The position numbers and the translations under genes are program-made. From Ailanthus altissimus (taxonomy: Eukaryota > Streptophyta > Magnoliopsida > Sapindales > Simaroubaceae), in contig OX327697.1 in the NCBI GenBank assembly GCA_946807835.1, positions 18,548,001 to 18,612,000 of the forward strand: a stretch of DNA of 64,000 bases, given 5' to 3'. This document shows positions 12,500 to 27,700 of this stretch, in pieces. The notes under the pieces are model-generated. The model was not told the origin of the DNA and searched no databases. It worked only from the letters and a program-made list of their open reading frames with translations. How positions within the stretch are numbered: position 1 is the first letter of the stretch; each line of letters starts with the position of its first letter.

Positions 12500-15400
12500 T
12501 CATTGCCCAATTGCTGCTGCACTGAGCTGCTTCTTGAGGTTGAGAACCTCAATTCCTTTTGAAACCAAACGGTCCTTGAGGTTTGCCGACGCCTCCTCAA
12601 ATTTCTGCTTCATCATATCAAATTCATCCACCAATTGCCTGTACCTATGACGAATTGCATCTAATAATGCTTGTGTTCCCCTCAGTCTCATTCTCAGCTT
12701 AGCCCTCTCCTTGCTATTCTTCACTTCATCCTGTTTAACACAATTAATCATAATTACATCAACCAAAAAAATGGAAAAACAAACCAAGAAAATAAAGTGC
12801 CAAATAGAGTTAAAGCGACTGAATTTTTTCTTTCTTTTTTTTTTCTCTTAAGATTAGACACAACCTGAATAATCTGTAGCATAAAAGAAAGAAGGGTACA
12901 TAAGAAAATTTCTAAAAAAATAAAAAAGTAATTCAAGTGACAATTAGTTATTGACTCCCGTTGGAAAATCATGTTAGATAAATAAATATGGTCAGCGTCT
13001 AGCTGTACTTGTCATAATATAATGAACTTTCTAAATTCAGAAAATTCAATTTAGCAAACAATCTTCACAAAAATATAATTGTAATAATCAGGAGAAGTAT
13101 GATGGTATACTTCATCTAGAAAAGACAAGCTTGCCATAAGTGGACAGAATGAAAATGACTCCAAATTCATACAATAAAGAGGAAGAGCGTTACACGGGCC
13201 AATAAATAAGGCAATTGACAATGAGATACCTAACATTTTGATTTTGAATTATTACAAGACTAATTTGGCTGGGCAAAGTGCTTTGTAATAAAAGAACCGG
13301 TTCCAATATTAAAAGTAGCCACTTTATGCTTAACCTGTATAACCATAACATTCATAAAGCTATGGAAGGACCACTAATGGGTAACAACCTTTTCCTATTG
13401 ATAACTGTAATTTGATAAAAAATAGGCAATAAAAACTTGGATCGCTAGCATGATATTAGAAAATCCATTCACGTTTCTAGCGCAGCTAAAATTTTTAGGC
13501 AAAACTAATACAGTACAACAATTCTTTTCAGTTTCCTTTTGATAGATATGTACGGTAATATAAAATATTATCAGTATTATCCCAAAAAGAAGCTAATGAA
13601 AAAATGTTTTCTACCTTCACCACTTTTTTATTCTGATATGAAAATTACCAATGCACCTAATAAACTCAAGTGCATAACTTACATAGTGCATCTTGACTTC
13701 CATGTTGGAAATTGTCCTAGTCAGTTTCTCCACCTCAAATTTAGTCTCTGATATCTGGCCATGAATATCAAATCATAGATCAGATGCATCTCAGACAAGT
13801 GGCTAATGAAACAAAGGCTTTCGACTTACCGCATCATTTCCATTTTTCTTGAGATATTCCAATTCAGCTAAATGTCTTTGCTGCTCTTCAATCTGAGACA
13901 TCAATTTATCCCTTTCTTTTGTCACAACAAGAAGCTGGTTTGTAACATCCTATCAATGAAAACATGTGATCAACCAAAAATAAGTGCCATGATTCTAAAA
14001 GAACTGATATTAGTTCCTAATGGCCAATGTCAAACTAGCTCCTAATCACTGTGATGCACACTCTCAATTCTTTTACATATATGTTAATTCTGCAAAAAAG
14101 CATACAAATGTAGAAAACCTTTAACTCATTTGACTGGCGTGATCCCATATCTAACTCACTGATTCGAACAAGCAAATCAGCCCGTTCTTTGCTGAGACAA
14201 CTTAGCTCCTTCTGAAGAGAATCCACTTTTTCATGAGCACAATGAAGCTCCAAATAGAGCGTATCCAACTTTGACTTCAACGTCTGAAAGGGAAAAGAAA
14301 AATACTATGAATGCATTCTAGTTGTAATATGCCTAAGTTGACAACTATAAGATTAGCACAATATAACCAATATACTTACTTCCTGGGATTGATTACTCTC
14401 AACTTCAGCTGTTTTTAGGTCATCCCTAAGTTGATCAATCTCTGAAGACTTCTCCATACTGCAGTACAAGATAATATATATAGAGAGATGTTTATGACTA
14501 TAATATGAAACTAAAAGTACTGAGAAAATTCAGCAACAAAGTAAAAACGGTGAATCTCTACCACCAGACAATGATCAGTGTCTTGCATCGGGATAGATAT
14601 AGTTTTCTTCTTTTGCTAGGCATGAATGTGGTGTTCAATAATTGAACACACAGATAAACCAAGAATTTCATAAAGAGAGATGTTTATGACTATAATATGA
14701 AACTAAAAGTACTGAGAAAATTTAGCAACAAAGTAAAAACAGTGAATCTCTACCACCAGACACTGATCAGTGACTTGCATCAGGATAGATATAGTTTTCT
14801 TCTTTTGCTAGGCATGAATGTGGTGTTCAATAATTGAACACTTAGATAAACCAAGAATTTCATAAAGAGCAAAAGCAGATAAGATCGGCAAACAATAACA
14901 CAACTCAGAGGTGCACTAGTCATAAGGGCAAATGAGGAACCATAAGAACCTAAACAAAAGACCAAATTATCTTTCACCAGTCAGCTTTTGTGGCCGCACA
15001 TCCAAGAGTTTAAAATTTCTCAGGCTAGAGAGGCATGTTGTATCTTTATCTACAAACAGAGCAATATGCTGACCTGCTGAATGCTTAACAAAATGTTGAC
15101 AAGCCTCGCAGGAAAGGCAAAATGGAAATCCCAGATAACAGCAACTAAGAAATACTTTACATTAATCCCACACAATTTCACATATCCTGATTCACAAGCT
15201 CATGAGATATACATTCTTTTTTTAGGTTTAAATACAAGGATTCTGCTCAACCCCTGTGTTCAAAGTTTTGCCCACCTCAAGTATTGTAGCATAGAGATGA
15301 ATTATAGGCTTTAAATGACAGAACACAGTTTCAAGTTTATAACAAAATGTATCATCCAACTCAAGAAGAGAAATTTAAATTCTCAATTTTACTAGAAATT

Positions 15401-18400
15401 TATCATCATCCAACTTTGATGTCTCCAGCTAGCAAAAAGAACAAGTTGCTCCATACACACCAAATCAAAAATTTCCAAACCATTCATATTCTTGTAGTTA
15501 AGGCCTTCAGCCTCAGCAATTCTAACATCCAGAAGGTTACTCCAAGAAAAACAGAAAGTCAAGGTAAAAGACTATATAGACAACCATTACCCTTGTACCA
15601 CTCTAACAATAAGTCTCAACCTTTCACCATGAAGCAAAGTCCATTATGTCTAGATGATTGAGTTGTGCAAGTGTGGAAATAACTAGTTAATATGATGCGT
15701 TTGTAATAAGCTAACATGTAGAATAGACCACGCCCTTGACATGCATGTGGGAGGGGTTGATATTAACCGCTGATCTAGAGATCATAAGAACTAGTAGTGT
15801 CATATTTTCCGGTATCCAGGCAGGCCTTCAAAAAGAAGTGATTAATGACATGCTAAATTAAATTTCATAATGGTTTTTCATTTCTCTCAAGGATACCCTT
15901 GTAAAGGAAAAAGAGAAAAAAATTGCAGTGCTATCTTCCCTTACAAGACAGGCTCCAATGAAGATCAAGATATGAGTCCACTATATCATGCTCCCAAATA
16001 CATTATATGTACCATTAACATGTAACTTATGCTAGCTGTAATTGCAAAGAAATGAATACACTAAAAACAGCATAGCTAAGATTAAGGAACACCATAACAA
16101 ACCTGCACGCTTTCTCCCGTCTGGCAACTTCCTCACGAGCTGCCAATCTTTCCTTGAGGGACTTGCATTCTTTTCTGCAGGACTCTAACTCATTCCTCAC
16201 CTTATATAATTAACATTCATCATCATCAAATTACGAGATACACATGGAGAATCTTAAACATTTTAGACCCAACTGTATCACGATAAAGTCGATAAAGTGG
16301 ATGGGGGACAGATTTTCAAAACAAAATAAAAGATAAAGGGAAGAAAACTCAAAAGAATAGAAAGGGGAGAAACTATAGAGCGAAAGGAAAAGAACAAATA
16401 ATCAGAAGAAATTAAGTGGGGAAAAATTATAGCAGTTTATTCATAATCATCAAATCATGCCTGCTCGAAACTAAAACATAAGACCTTTTTATATAACAAA
16501 CCTTATATAAAACAAGAAACTAAAATCACAAGAAATCTACTTCCAAAAGTAACACAAAACCAACTTCAGCAAGAAAGACACTTTAAGGAAAGATAAAATA
16601 GAGGAAAATATGTAATGAGATAAACTAGAGGAAAATAAGTAATGAACACGACCAAAATAAATCTAAATAAAAATAACTCTTAAAATTCTAAAAAAGTTCT
16701 TCTTTTGCATCAAAAGTATAAATACAAATAGTTGAGACATGCTTAGGCAAAATGATAGAGATACCTTCCACAAAGTGTCAACAAAAAGTAATAAGGGAAA
16801 TAATGCACTTGAAGGAGTCATTGTCACTAATATAGGTTGTAATCTTTTGTTAGGAAATTAACTTCTTTTTCAACAAAACTTGTGTCCTTAAGAAGGTTTC
16901 TTAGGTTATTTCTTTTGTAGTAGATTCCTTGTTAGGTTTACCTTATTCAAAGTAGAGTAAATATTTTATAAGAAAAATATATTATTCCTATCTTATTTAA
17001 GGTGGACTTTCATTTTGTACAAGAGCAAAACTATTTTTAGAAAGAATACGTTTATTATTCACTATAAATAAGGTGGTTGAGTTCACTTATTTCAACATGT
17101 GTTGTGCATAAATCTCTAGAGTAGATGGGTGTACCTAGACTTTGGGTGTGAACAAAAAATGTGATTGTAACAATTTCCTACATAGTGAATTTTTCTCACA
17201 TTGTCCTTGGCAACATTGATTTTTCTTCAGTTTAAGAGTTTTCACGTAAATCTTGTGTTGTGTGATTGGTGTTTTTTCTCCATCTTTATTTTTTTCCTAT
17301 TACTTACCTGATATATTGCTTATATAGATCCTGAGTGGGATCAAAAATCCCAACAACATGGTATCAAAGCTAAGGCTACAATGCAAAACTAATATACCAG
17401 CAAGTATCCAAACCTTAACGTAAATCCATCCTTGGCAATATGTGTATCAAAGAATTTAAAAAAGAAAAAATCATGCATGCGAGATTGAAACAATAACTTA
17501 TAAGAGATGGCACATATTAATGATACACCACATAAGTATGTGTGTGCGCACACTAAATCAATGTCGGAAGCTCCTATAAACAATGTCAAACCATTTTAGC
17601 CACCTTTTGTTGGTTGAAAGAATTTATTCCGTGGAAGGATCTTATTGTTAAAAACCTGTCTTGTGGGACAGAATGAGGCATGATACATGTGAAAACTTCC
17701 CTGATAGAAAATAAATTTCTCCAAAAAAAATCAATCAATAACCAATACTTTCTGCCCACCTATCCACCCCTCATTTCCATACTCATCAATAACTTGACGG
17801 TAAGAAAAATTCAACCATGACAGAAACCAAAAGTTTATGTACACTGTAGCTCATCAAGTACTACAGAGCCTTGGTAATGATATCAAAACAAATTAAAACA
17901 CTAATGTAGATAATTGACATAGACTAAATAGGTGACTGCTAAAATTGAAGGTCCAAAAGCTAAAAGATCTCCTTTCAAATAAGATTTACTTTTAATAGCA
18001 AAAGAAAAATGGTAAGCAGGTAATTCATTTATAGTAGAAATAGATCTTAAATTCATGCCTTCCAAATGAGTGGGACTAAAAGCATAAAATTCCACAGTTG
18101 CATATCTCATTTCTCTTCAGTTCACAACATTATTAAAATCCATTATTTGTGATGAAATATAACTCAAGAAACTTTTTGCATAAGATGAATATTTGTGGAG
18201 AAAACAGAATTTAGAAATGTTATTCCTCATGCAAGCCCACATACATGTAGAGATCCCTCAAGAAATTCTGAATCCTACCTCTGATATTCCTTTCGATAAT
18301 GACAAAGTCTCTGCCGTATATAATTTTGATTTCTCTTCTATGGTTTCAATAGAAGCTTTCTCCTTTGCAGACCATATTGCCTTTTCCTCCTCCATTTCCA

Positions 18401-21400
18401 ATAGCGAATCTGTCAATTGCTACAGAATAGAAGGTAAAATCAAATGATAATGCTACACCAGTAAAGCACAGAAAAAAGAATAAATAATAGAGAGATAAGA
18501 GTAAGTCCAACTGAAAAATAGCCTACCATTGCCAACTCTTCCTTTTCTTCAAGCAACATCTTAATAGAGTTTCCCATTTTCTGTTCATTGAGCTTAGATT
18601 CTTCTAACTTAAGTCTCTGGATAGATAAAAAAGACTTAAGCAGACATACTAAAGAATTTAAAGAAATGCAACAGTAGAATTCCGAACTTAGTAGAACAAC
18701 AAAAGAATTTGCAAAACCAGTAAAAGGCAAGGAAAAGGAGCAAAAAGCTTACAAGGCCTGAAACCTCTTCTTGCAATACATTCAGTTGGGTAGTTGATTT
18801 ACTGAAGCTTTCAGACAGGGCTTCCAATTCTGAAGTCAAATTTTCATTTCTAGATACGGCCTCTTCTTTTTCTCTATATGCAGCTGCTAATTCCTCTTCC
18901 AGAGAAGCAATAGTTGTCTCCATCTCAAATGCAAGAACTTCCAGCTTTTTGTAATCTTCCTAAACAACAGAGAAATAAGTGAAAAGATAATTGTAGGAAA
19001 TGAAAATGGAAGTCATCTACAAGTACTAAATAGTTCAGCAAACAAAGAGAAAGAAATCTGCTCACATTTCCTAGGTAAGGAGACTTTCTGAAAGTTGCAA
19101 AGTCTAACACAGATATTTATTGATATACAATAACAATTATAACATGGGATAGCTAGCATATGATCAGCAATGCTCTAAGGATTATCAGCACAGTAGATTG
19201 TTTAATAAGAAATTCATGCCCTGACAGCACTCATTTATCAATTTATATTGACATATTTGATATAATAGTAAATTGTAAACAATAATAAGAGCATAACAAA
19301 TAATAATACCACCAAGCATGGAATATCAATGTCATATTTAGGGTATTTCGAGATAGCAAAACAATTATTGACCAGAAAGAGGCTGATATCATGTCATAAA
19401 GTATTCTAAAGAACGAAAAAAATTAAAGTTGCAAAACAATAATATAAGTTTAGCACCGTAATAATATATTAACAACATCAGGTCATTATTACAGCTGTTT
19501 TTCTAAACATCTAATGTAGAAATGTCAATGCTTTATCATTTCTTCCACTTGCCTGTGGAAGTTAACTATAATTTGCAGCAAATGAGTTCAATGCAGGTGG
19601 TGTATGAAACAACAAATACCACTGAAATCACCTGCATCTGTTCATAACTAACACCAGGACTCTTTCCCCGTCTTGGATCAAACACTTTTGAACTCTTGTC
19701 AACAACTGAATCACGTCTCCTACCAGCAAGCGAATCACGTTTGCTAATATCACGTTCAAGAAGGGTCTTCTGACCATGCAGTCGCTTTAGCTCTCGTTCA
19801 GCAACTGCTTTCTCGCCCTGTGAAACTGAAAATTATAACCTATTGATGGTAGTTTATATAATCATTTGAATTTGAATAAATAAACTAAATACAAAAGATA
19901 AAAAACCTCTAGTTTGGTTTTCTCCTGGATAGCATTTTTAAGTTTGGACTCAGTCTCTTTTAATTTTGTTTTCGTTTTCTCGAGATCTTTTCTCAAACTT
20001 TCCTTTTCCCTGGCCAAGGAAGAGGAAGATAGATTTGATAGGTCCTTTTCATGAGTTTGAATCAGAGCAAGAAATTCTAATTTTTCCAAATTTTGTTGTT
20101 CAGAAAGTGCCTGCAATGTTAAACACAGAAGGGTATTTTTAAAAAAGAAATATAAGTATGAATTAAAATCTGACTGTTAAAGATATTTCAGAGTTCTGAG
20201 AATTTACTCTTATTTCTTGAATCTGTCTTTGCAGATCAACCAATTGATTGTCCATGTAAAGCTGCAAAATAACATACATTAAGAGTGATCATAAACTGGG
20301 TTAAATATGGAAGAGAAAATCTAACAAGGAAATAAACGAGCAGAAAGCACCAGACCTTCTCACTCTCAAGTTCAGAAACTTTCTCTCTCATGCAACAATG
20401 TAACATCTCATAATTACTAACAATTGAATGTTGCTGCACAGAAATAGGGCCCATGAAAGCCTTAAGATCCTGCAATATAATGGATGAAAAACTGAACATT
20501 AAGGTCAGAGGACAGAAGATTTCATACAAGAGTCCTAACATGAAATTTCAATCTTCTTGTTTTCCTTTTTCTTGGGTGGGAAGTAAGTTACATAATATTA
20601 AGATTAATATATTTCAGAAAAAATAACAATCAAAAGAACATAAAAGTAACCAATGCTATTCTAATCATATTTATAACTGTTCTTGGTACATGATAGTCTC
20701 ACTATTAATCTCATTAAATATTTCTCCATATATATAATATTGAGTTACTACTCATTCACTGATTTTCATCCAATTTTAACTTATCTTTAAGATGTTAATG
20801 ATTGCAAATATCCTCACTACAGTGACAACAATTTCTAAAAGAATCAATTTGAATGTTACAAAAAAGTCGGCTAACAAATTTAGTTCATCTTTTCACTCTA
20901 AGTCATATTTCTTCCAAGACTACTAATCTCGTTCAAATCTTAAAAACTCAATATTACAACCATTTTTCATAATGTAAGTTTCATGTTGAATCCCAAATGC
21001 ATGAATAGCATAACTAAGAATAAGGTCTAATAAATAGAATCCTCTTTTGTAGACATCCCCATTTTCCTAAAATGCTAACCACTAATTCTTTGTACATAGA
21101 ATTGCTAAAAGACAAAATGTCCATAGTTCTTTATGTGTAGAGTTGTGTGATGAATGCATTTGAATTAACAATACTATTGTCTTTTAGTAACTTCTGTACA
21201 GAGAATTCTTGGTCCAGATTAGGAAAAAAAACAAAAAAAAACATGCATGTCTACAAGATATATATTTAAATATAGGGTAACAAAGAAATAGGGTTTACTG
21301 GCCAGTGGACAACTCCTTGGGACAAAATTTAACAGCATTAAGAGACAATTAAGCATTAAGGAATTTATTGAGTCCAGGAAGACAGCTATCCCCTCTTGCA

Positions 21401-21732
21401 AGGGCCATTAGCATTGTCAGACATGGAGAACAATTATTCTATAGAGTAGATAGTGCTAAAAAGATGTTTCAAGAGTGCTCACAAGGAACTCATTGTTTAT
21501 GGCAGAGAAACTCTTGAAAACTTCATCTGCAAATGATGAGACGCTATCCGCTACTTCTTTCGTGTTTTGAAGTTCATAAATTACTTCTTCAACTTCTGAA
21601 AGCTTTATCAAAGGGCCAAAAGTTCCCCTCAGAATGAAGAGAGGCTTCAAATCAGTGTTGTGAGCTTAGATAAAATATCATTTTATATGATTCATAGAAC
21701 TCAAAATTATTGCATCCATGTAAGATTATTAA

Positions 21733-21770
<38 letters not shown>

Positions 21771-24700
21771 GCAACAAACATTAGTACAAGGAGAAGTTAC
21801 ATACATCCATGCTCCCTGCAAATCCACTGGAAGCAAATTGTTCTTGAGCAACCCTAGCCTCTTCTCGTGCATGAAGAAGCTCTTCATGGAGCTATAAATC
21901 ATATAATGTACAGCAATTCAAAATCATTAAGACAGCAGAAAAGACAAACCTTATCAATGACTTAAGGAAAAAACAGAAAAAGCAGATCCTTCAACATCTT
22001 CTTGGGAGAAAGAAAAGAGGGGGATGAGTAAAGGAGAAAAACAATTCCTGCGACCAAAATACAGGCAACAACAGCTCTAGCTACGGCTGGCAGCATTATA
22101 ACCAAGTTTGATTCCATAACCAGTACATAAAGTGATGGACAATTACTACTTCCAAACCTTAAAAGTACCTGGTGATAATCAAGCATATTGCATTCAATAT
22201 TGACAGACATTTGAGAAACATTGTCTCCGATTTACTAAATCGGATTTCAAGATAATTCTTTTTTCTTCTTTGCTAAGAAATTAAACGAGTACAAAAATGA
22301 ACAAGTTGTCTACACTGTGAGATGTACAACTATAGATCAACACCCAAAAAAAAAAAAAAATCAAAAGCTCAAACCAGAGAGATCAGGACATTAGTGAAAA
22401 TAGAAATTCTGAAAACATCAAAATAAAACCAGCTCTAAAACAAGTAACAGCCACCTCGCAATTGTCATGGATAAAGAACAAAGGGACGTCATGGAATTCA
22501 GAGGACACGAAACACCAAAGAGATGCCCAAAACCTGACCCTATCACATTACTACGATATTATTAAGCAGAATAATACCAGTCTTAGAGCTTTGACATACA
22601 ACATTTCATCTGAATTTTTAACATTTAAAAGGCTTATTATAGAGCAGTTCCCCAAGTTTTAGCAAACTTTTAACAAAGTAAGTACTTTACCTATTTGTAA
22701 TAGTTTAACTATTTGTATTACAAGGTTCCTGACCACCCCCAATGAAAAGACCATATTCCTAATTTCTTGTCAATATTTTGTTATCAGCAATGTAGTGGCA
22801 GAATGTGGTCATTTCACCATGGTATAATAGACGTGTTTAATACAAATTGGGCAAACTATGGACCTCATTAAAATTTATCTGAAATTTAGACTACCTCATA
22901 ATAACCTCATTTACAATTTGAGAGATGAAACCTTATATGACAATCAATCATTAACAACTCAATAAAGCAAATCAATAAAAGAATAAGAGTTGAAACACCA
23001 AACAAAAGAAACACACCACCTTGAAGAACAGTGAAAGAAAGATAAGGAAATTACAAGTGAGGACCATCTAATTAAAGCAAAATGCCCAAAGAACCATACA
23101 ACCACTAAAGTGGTGAGAGTTGCAGAACAACCAAGTAAGAATACATTATTATCCTAACAGTTTGCTTTAAAATGAAAGATATCCAATTATTTTGGAAACA
23201 AAAAGTTAAATATTTGATTTCTAGAGCTTCAAGAAATCTTGTATCCAGAAAGTAAATAGATCATAAAGCTTCAAAAATCAGATCATTTAGGGTCACTGTC
23301 GCATCTTGTTCACTACTCCCAACCCAGACCTCAAAAAAAAAAAAAAGAAATAGCACTTGCATCAATCCCCAAAGAAGAATACGATAAAAAATTTAATAAC
23401 AGTTGCAGCTAATATTTATAGGTTCTCTTAATTAACATGAACCGTGGCATAGTAATTCTTAATACAGAGTAATTCATCCCTGTAGTTCAGGTTGTCATAT
23501 CTAGCCAAGTTTTTCACTACCTTAGCAATTAACAAACTTGTTGAAGCTAAAATAGGAATATATAGGGTATTATTATTTGGTGCTTATTTAATGTTTTCTA
23601 GTCATAGTAGTATACCTTATTAGTGTTTCCTAATGGTATTAGATTATCCTTATTTACTTTATGTTTTGGCCTATATATAAGGTTGTAATGCTTTATAGAA
23701 CAATAAATTAATAACAATGTAGTCCTTTAAGTTTTCTTGATCTAAATGGTTCTTACTCTCTCAATTAACATAGTATTAGAGTACCTCTCTTAGTACAAGC
23801 CATTAGTGAAGCAGCACATGCATTTAAAGCTACTCAGAGAACTAACACAGATAGCTCATGTGTGATTGTCTTAATTTCTTTTTACCTCTTCAAACTTCTC
23901 CCTAGCACAGAGATCCTGCTCCATGGCTAGTTCAACTAAACTATCCAGATTTTGTTGGCTTGAAGACTTTTGCACTTCCAACATCTTAATCTACAAGATT
24001 AAAAATATAACATAGATAATAGCAACTAGAAAATCCAAAAAATCTAACAGAACAAAAAAATGATAAAGACCTTCTCTTGAAGTTGCTTGATAACAAGATT
24101 AGCCTCTGGCTCCCTTATACTCCCATGTCTGTCCCCATAAAGAGCACTTTTATCAACATAATATGTGGAAGAGTCATTACATTTCTCATTGCAAGACAAA
24201 GTAGACTCAGCCAGCTTTCTTGTTAAAAAATCAATTTGAATCTCACTCATAGTTCTCTGCAGGAAGAAGTATGAAGCAATAAATGGAAGATCCATAGAGT
24301 ATCAATGCCTTGCAGAAACAAAAGCAACTGTAAAGCAAAATTACCTGAGATTCATATTTCAAAAGCAAATCCTCATATGCTGCTTGCAGTTCCACTAGTT
24401 CATTGTCCTCCTGGTAGTCTAAAACATGTTAGAGTGCAAAAAAGCTAATACAAAGACATGCCAGAAGAAGCAGAGTACAAACCACAAAAGAGCTTTGCTT
24501 CTTGAGTGGCACTTTTCTCCTGTTTGTTATATTCAATAAAGCACATGGATCAGGAAGATTACAATCTTCCAGTGAATTATTTCTACAATCTGCATCCTGT
24601 TTGTTATACTCATTCCCCAGTTCGGGTTCATTCACCAATTCTTGAAATGGAAGAAGCGGCCCCATGTCACGCTCGGGTCTCATGGGTTTTACAGCAGAGG

Positions 24701-27700
24701 CCTTTGAATGGACATTTGAATACACCTAGAGTGAAGCCAAAGAATACCATTATAAGCCAAAGAATACCTTCAAACCAGATTAAATCATCATATATTATGA
24801 AAATCTTTCAGAGTTGTTATGGAGTGTGTTGCAAAAATTAAGTAGCAATTAACCCACCTTGAGAAGTTTGTACTTTTACATATGTGAATGAAAGTAGGCA
24901 AGATAGATAGCAAAAGATAAAGACTCAAATCCATCAAATTAAGATTAAAATGTTGATCATATAAAAAGAATGAAACGTATAGTAACATTACTTACTTCTC
25001 ACACAACATCTAGCACTCCATGTTAACAGTACTACACCTAAGTTAAAGCAACAGCCATGATGTCTATACACACTGCCCAAATTGTTTTCCATTTCTTTCC
25101 TCTTGCTTTGATAACACCTTTGTTAAAGCTCAAATACCTATCACTTATGCTTTTGCAAACAAGTGATAACTTAACATATCAAAAGAGCCAGTTAACAAGT
25201 GGCATTGCTTCTGAACCCCTCAACCATAGTAGCTAAATTATAATAAGTTGTGTGTTGTTATGTTTGTAGTGGTTGTCGTGTTTGATCCACAAGCTTTGCA
25301 TGTTAGAAGGCATTGTTCTCAATATTATTGTTATTACTTTGCACTTGCCTAACTTCACGAGTTATCAGCAAAAGTCTTGAGAACTAGCATTTACCAGATT
25401 CAGGAATGTAGTTGATTCAAAAGGAAAAAGAACAAAAACTGATTCTTGTAAGAACCCTAATCATTAAAAAAAATATGAGATTGTATGTCGTGTGAAAGGT
25501 TCAGCCTAAGCAGCTAGTCTTCTTGATAACATATAACGCCTTAAAGGTTCAACCTGATCAAATGCATGCTAGTTGTATTATGATGAAGAGAGATGCCTTG
25601 CTGAAGTACAATGCTTAAAGATGAATATTGTAATGTCCAAACAAATGATGAAATTTGAAATATAATTGCTCAAACATCAGTTTATTTTTTAAACTCAAGG
25701 AGAAGAGGCGTGTATGAAACCATGATTTTTTGGGACTGATCAAAAGCCACCACACTTCTCTTAATAAAAATTGATGGATAGGAGCTACACTTCAATATGA
25801 AGAATGAAGGTTGAATGTCAAATTTAGATTTAAAGCAGTGGTTAATAAGACCTACCCACAAAACTCATAAGCACCCTCCCTTTTTCATTTTTGTTTATAC
25901 ACTACCACTCTTTTTGGTATTCTTACAACTAGAAAAGACTCGAACTTGAGCATCAAAGTCATTTTAGAAGTACAAATACTTCTCCTAGCTTAACGCTCAA
26001 TAAAAATTATCAAGATCTGGTATACTCTTCCCTTAAAAGATTACCTTACATCAAATTTTGATTCTTAAGTCATTGTAATGTTTTAGGTCCCACAACACAT
26101 AAGCAACATAAATAATTAATTTTCCTTGTAGCATAAAAAGAAAATATTACCTCTTGAAGAATCTCCCTTGAAAGATTACCAGGGCACCATGTATCACGCC
26201 TTTTCTCCTGTAGCAATAAGTAAAGAAACTTCATCAACTGTAAGGAAGATGGGTAGGTGATGTAGGACAAAAAGAAAGGAAGGATGAGAGGAAAGATAAA
26301 AAGAGAAATAAATTCACAGGAACAGAAATCAAGGAGAGAAAGAAATAGAAAGGACAGAAATCAGATAGAATAATAACCAGAGGCATGTAGAATAGAACTA
26401 AAGAGTAGTAGAGAATTAGTGAGGCTAAGATAGAGAAGTAGGAGGGAATATGGAGAAAGAGAAGAGATATTTCCAAAATCAAAATTATCCATCCTTTTAT
26501 TCTCTATAGAAAACATAAAATGCAGAAACTAGAAACTACTCCAAATAAACAACATAGATCCTACTTAAATAAGAGGGAAAAAGAGCCCAAATCTAACTTA
26601 ACCAAGTAACAAATTGACTTTCATGGTTAATAATCTTCCCAAAAACAAAAAAAAAAGTAAACTAAATCATAAAGCTTGATTATTGATTTTTTTTCATTAG
26701 AAAGTGAAAATTGTATTAAAGATGAACAATTAGTACACGATTATGATAAACTTGAATGGTTATGCATCAGCAGATGCAGTGTTACAAATATATCAATGCT
26801 ACAGAGAAAGCATAAAAACAAATTGTTCAAGTTATCAACACTATAATATAGATCAATAACTCATCCATTAAAATACTGATAAGATAAGGGACTCAGATAT
26901 TTGAGATATATTTCAATTCATAATAAAAATGTAGACATGTGATACACAATCCTCTAAATAAATCTCATTTCTTACACTTAATGTGACATTCAAGGTCTCA
27001 AATATGTTTGTGAGAATTTGAAAGCAAGAAAATTTTTCAAAGGACAAGTCAATTAAAGTTTAAAGCGAAATCATCAAACAAGAGATTTGTTCAAATAAAT
27101 CTTATTGCCCAAGCAAGTATTTTTTTTATTACAATTTTGGTCATAGCTAGGTACATTATGAACAAAGAAAAAACTTTAGTCCATTTTAGCTCGTTGATAT
27201 TATTCTGCAAATAGTAGAATGCCTTTTCAACCTTACAAAGTGTGTACATCTCCTGTTAGTTACCTACACCCCAATAAGATTTCCTTCTACTTTTCATGTT
27301 GCAAATTGAAAAATATTAACCATATGCCTTTTTGTTATTGAGACCATCTAAGGAAAAAATATATTAAATCTAATCCTTTATATCATTTTATAAACAAAAA
27401 ATGAAACTACACATCTTTGTCATCGCATGATTTAGCAAGCTGATGGAGGCTGAGACGAAATATAGGTCTCCAGCAGAGCAAAATAAACTGTAATAAGAAG
27501 AATGTGAATTATTGTATGAGATCGAAATTTAGTGAACATTCATCATTAATGATACAAACCTTTTTGATAGGCTCACGAGTTTCCTCCCTATTTGAATACA
27601 ACACCATTGAGCTCAGGTTTTTTATTTTCTCCGCTTGTTCTTGCAATACTTTCTCACGTTCAGCTTGGGCTTTCTTCTCCTCCTCCAACTCCAATGCTAT

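Noticed and set aside
15347..15661. 104-codon plus-strand frame inside kinesin intron 28
   Set aside because: Intronic, antisense, and no similarity to a transposon or host protein that I can recognise.
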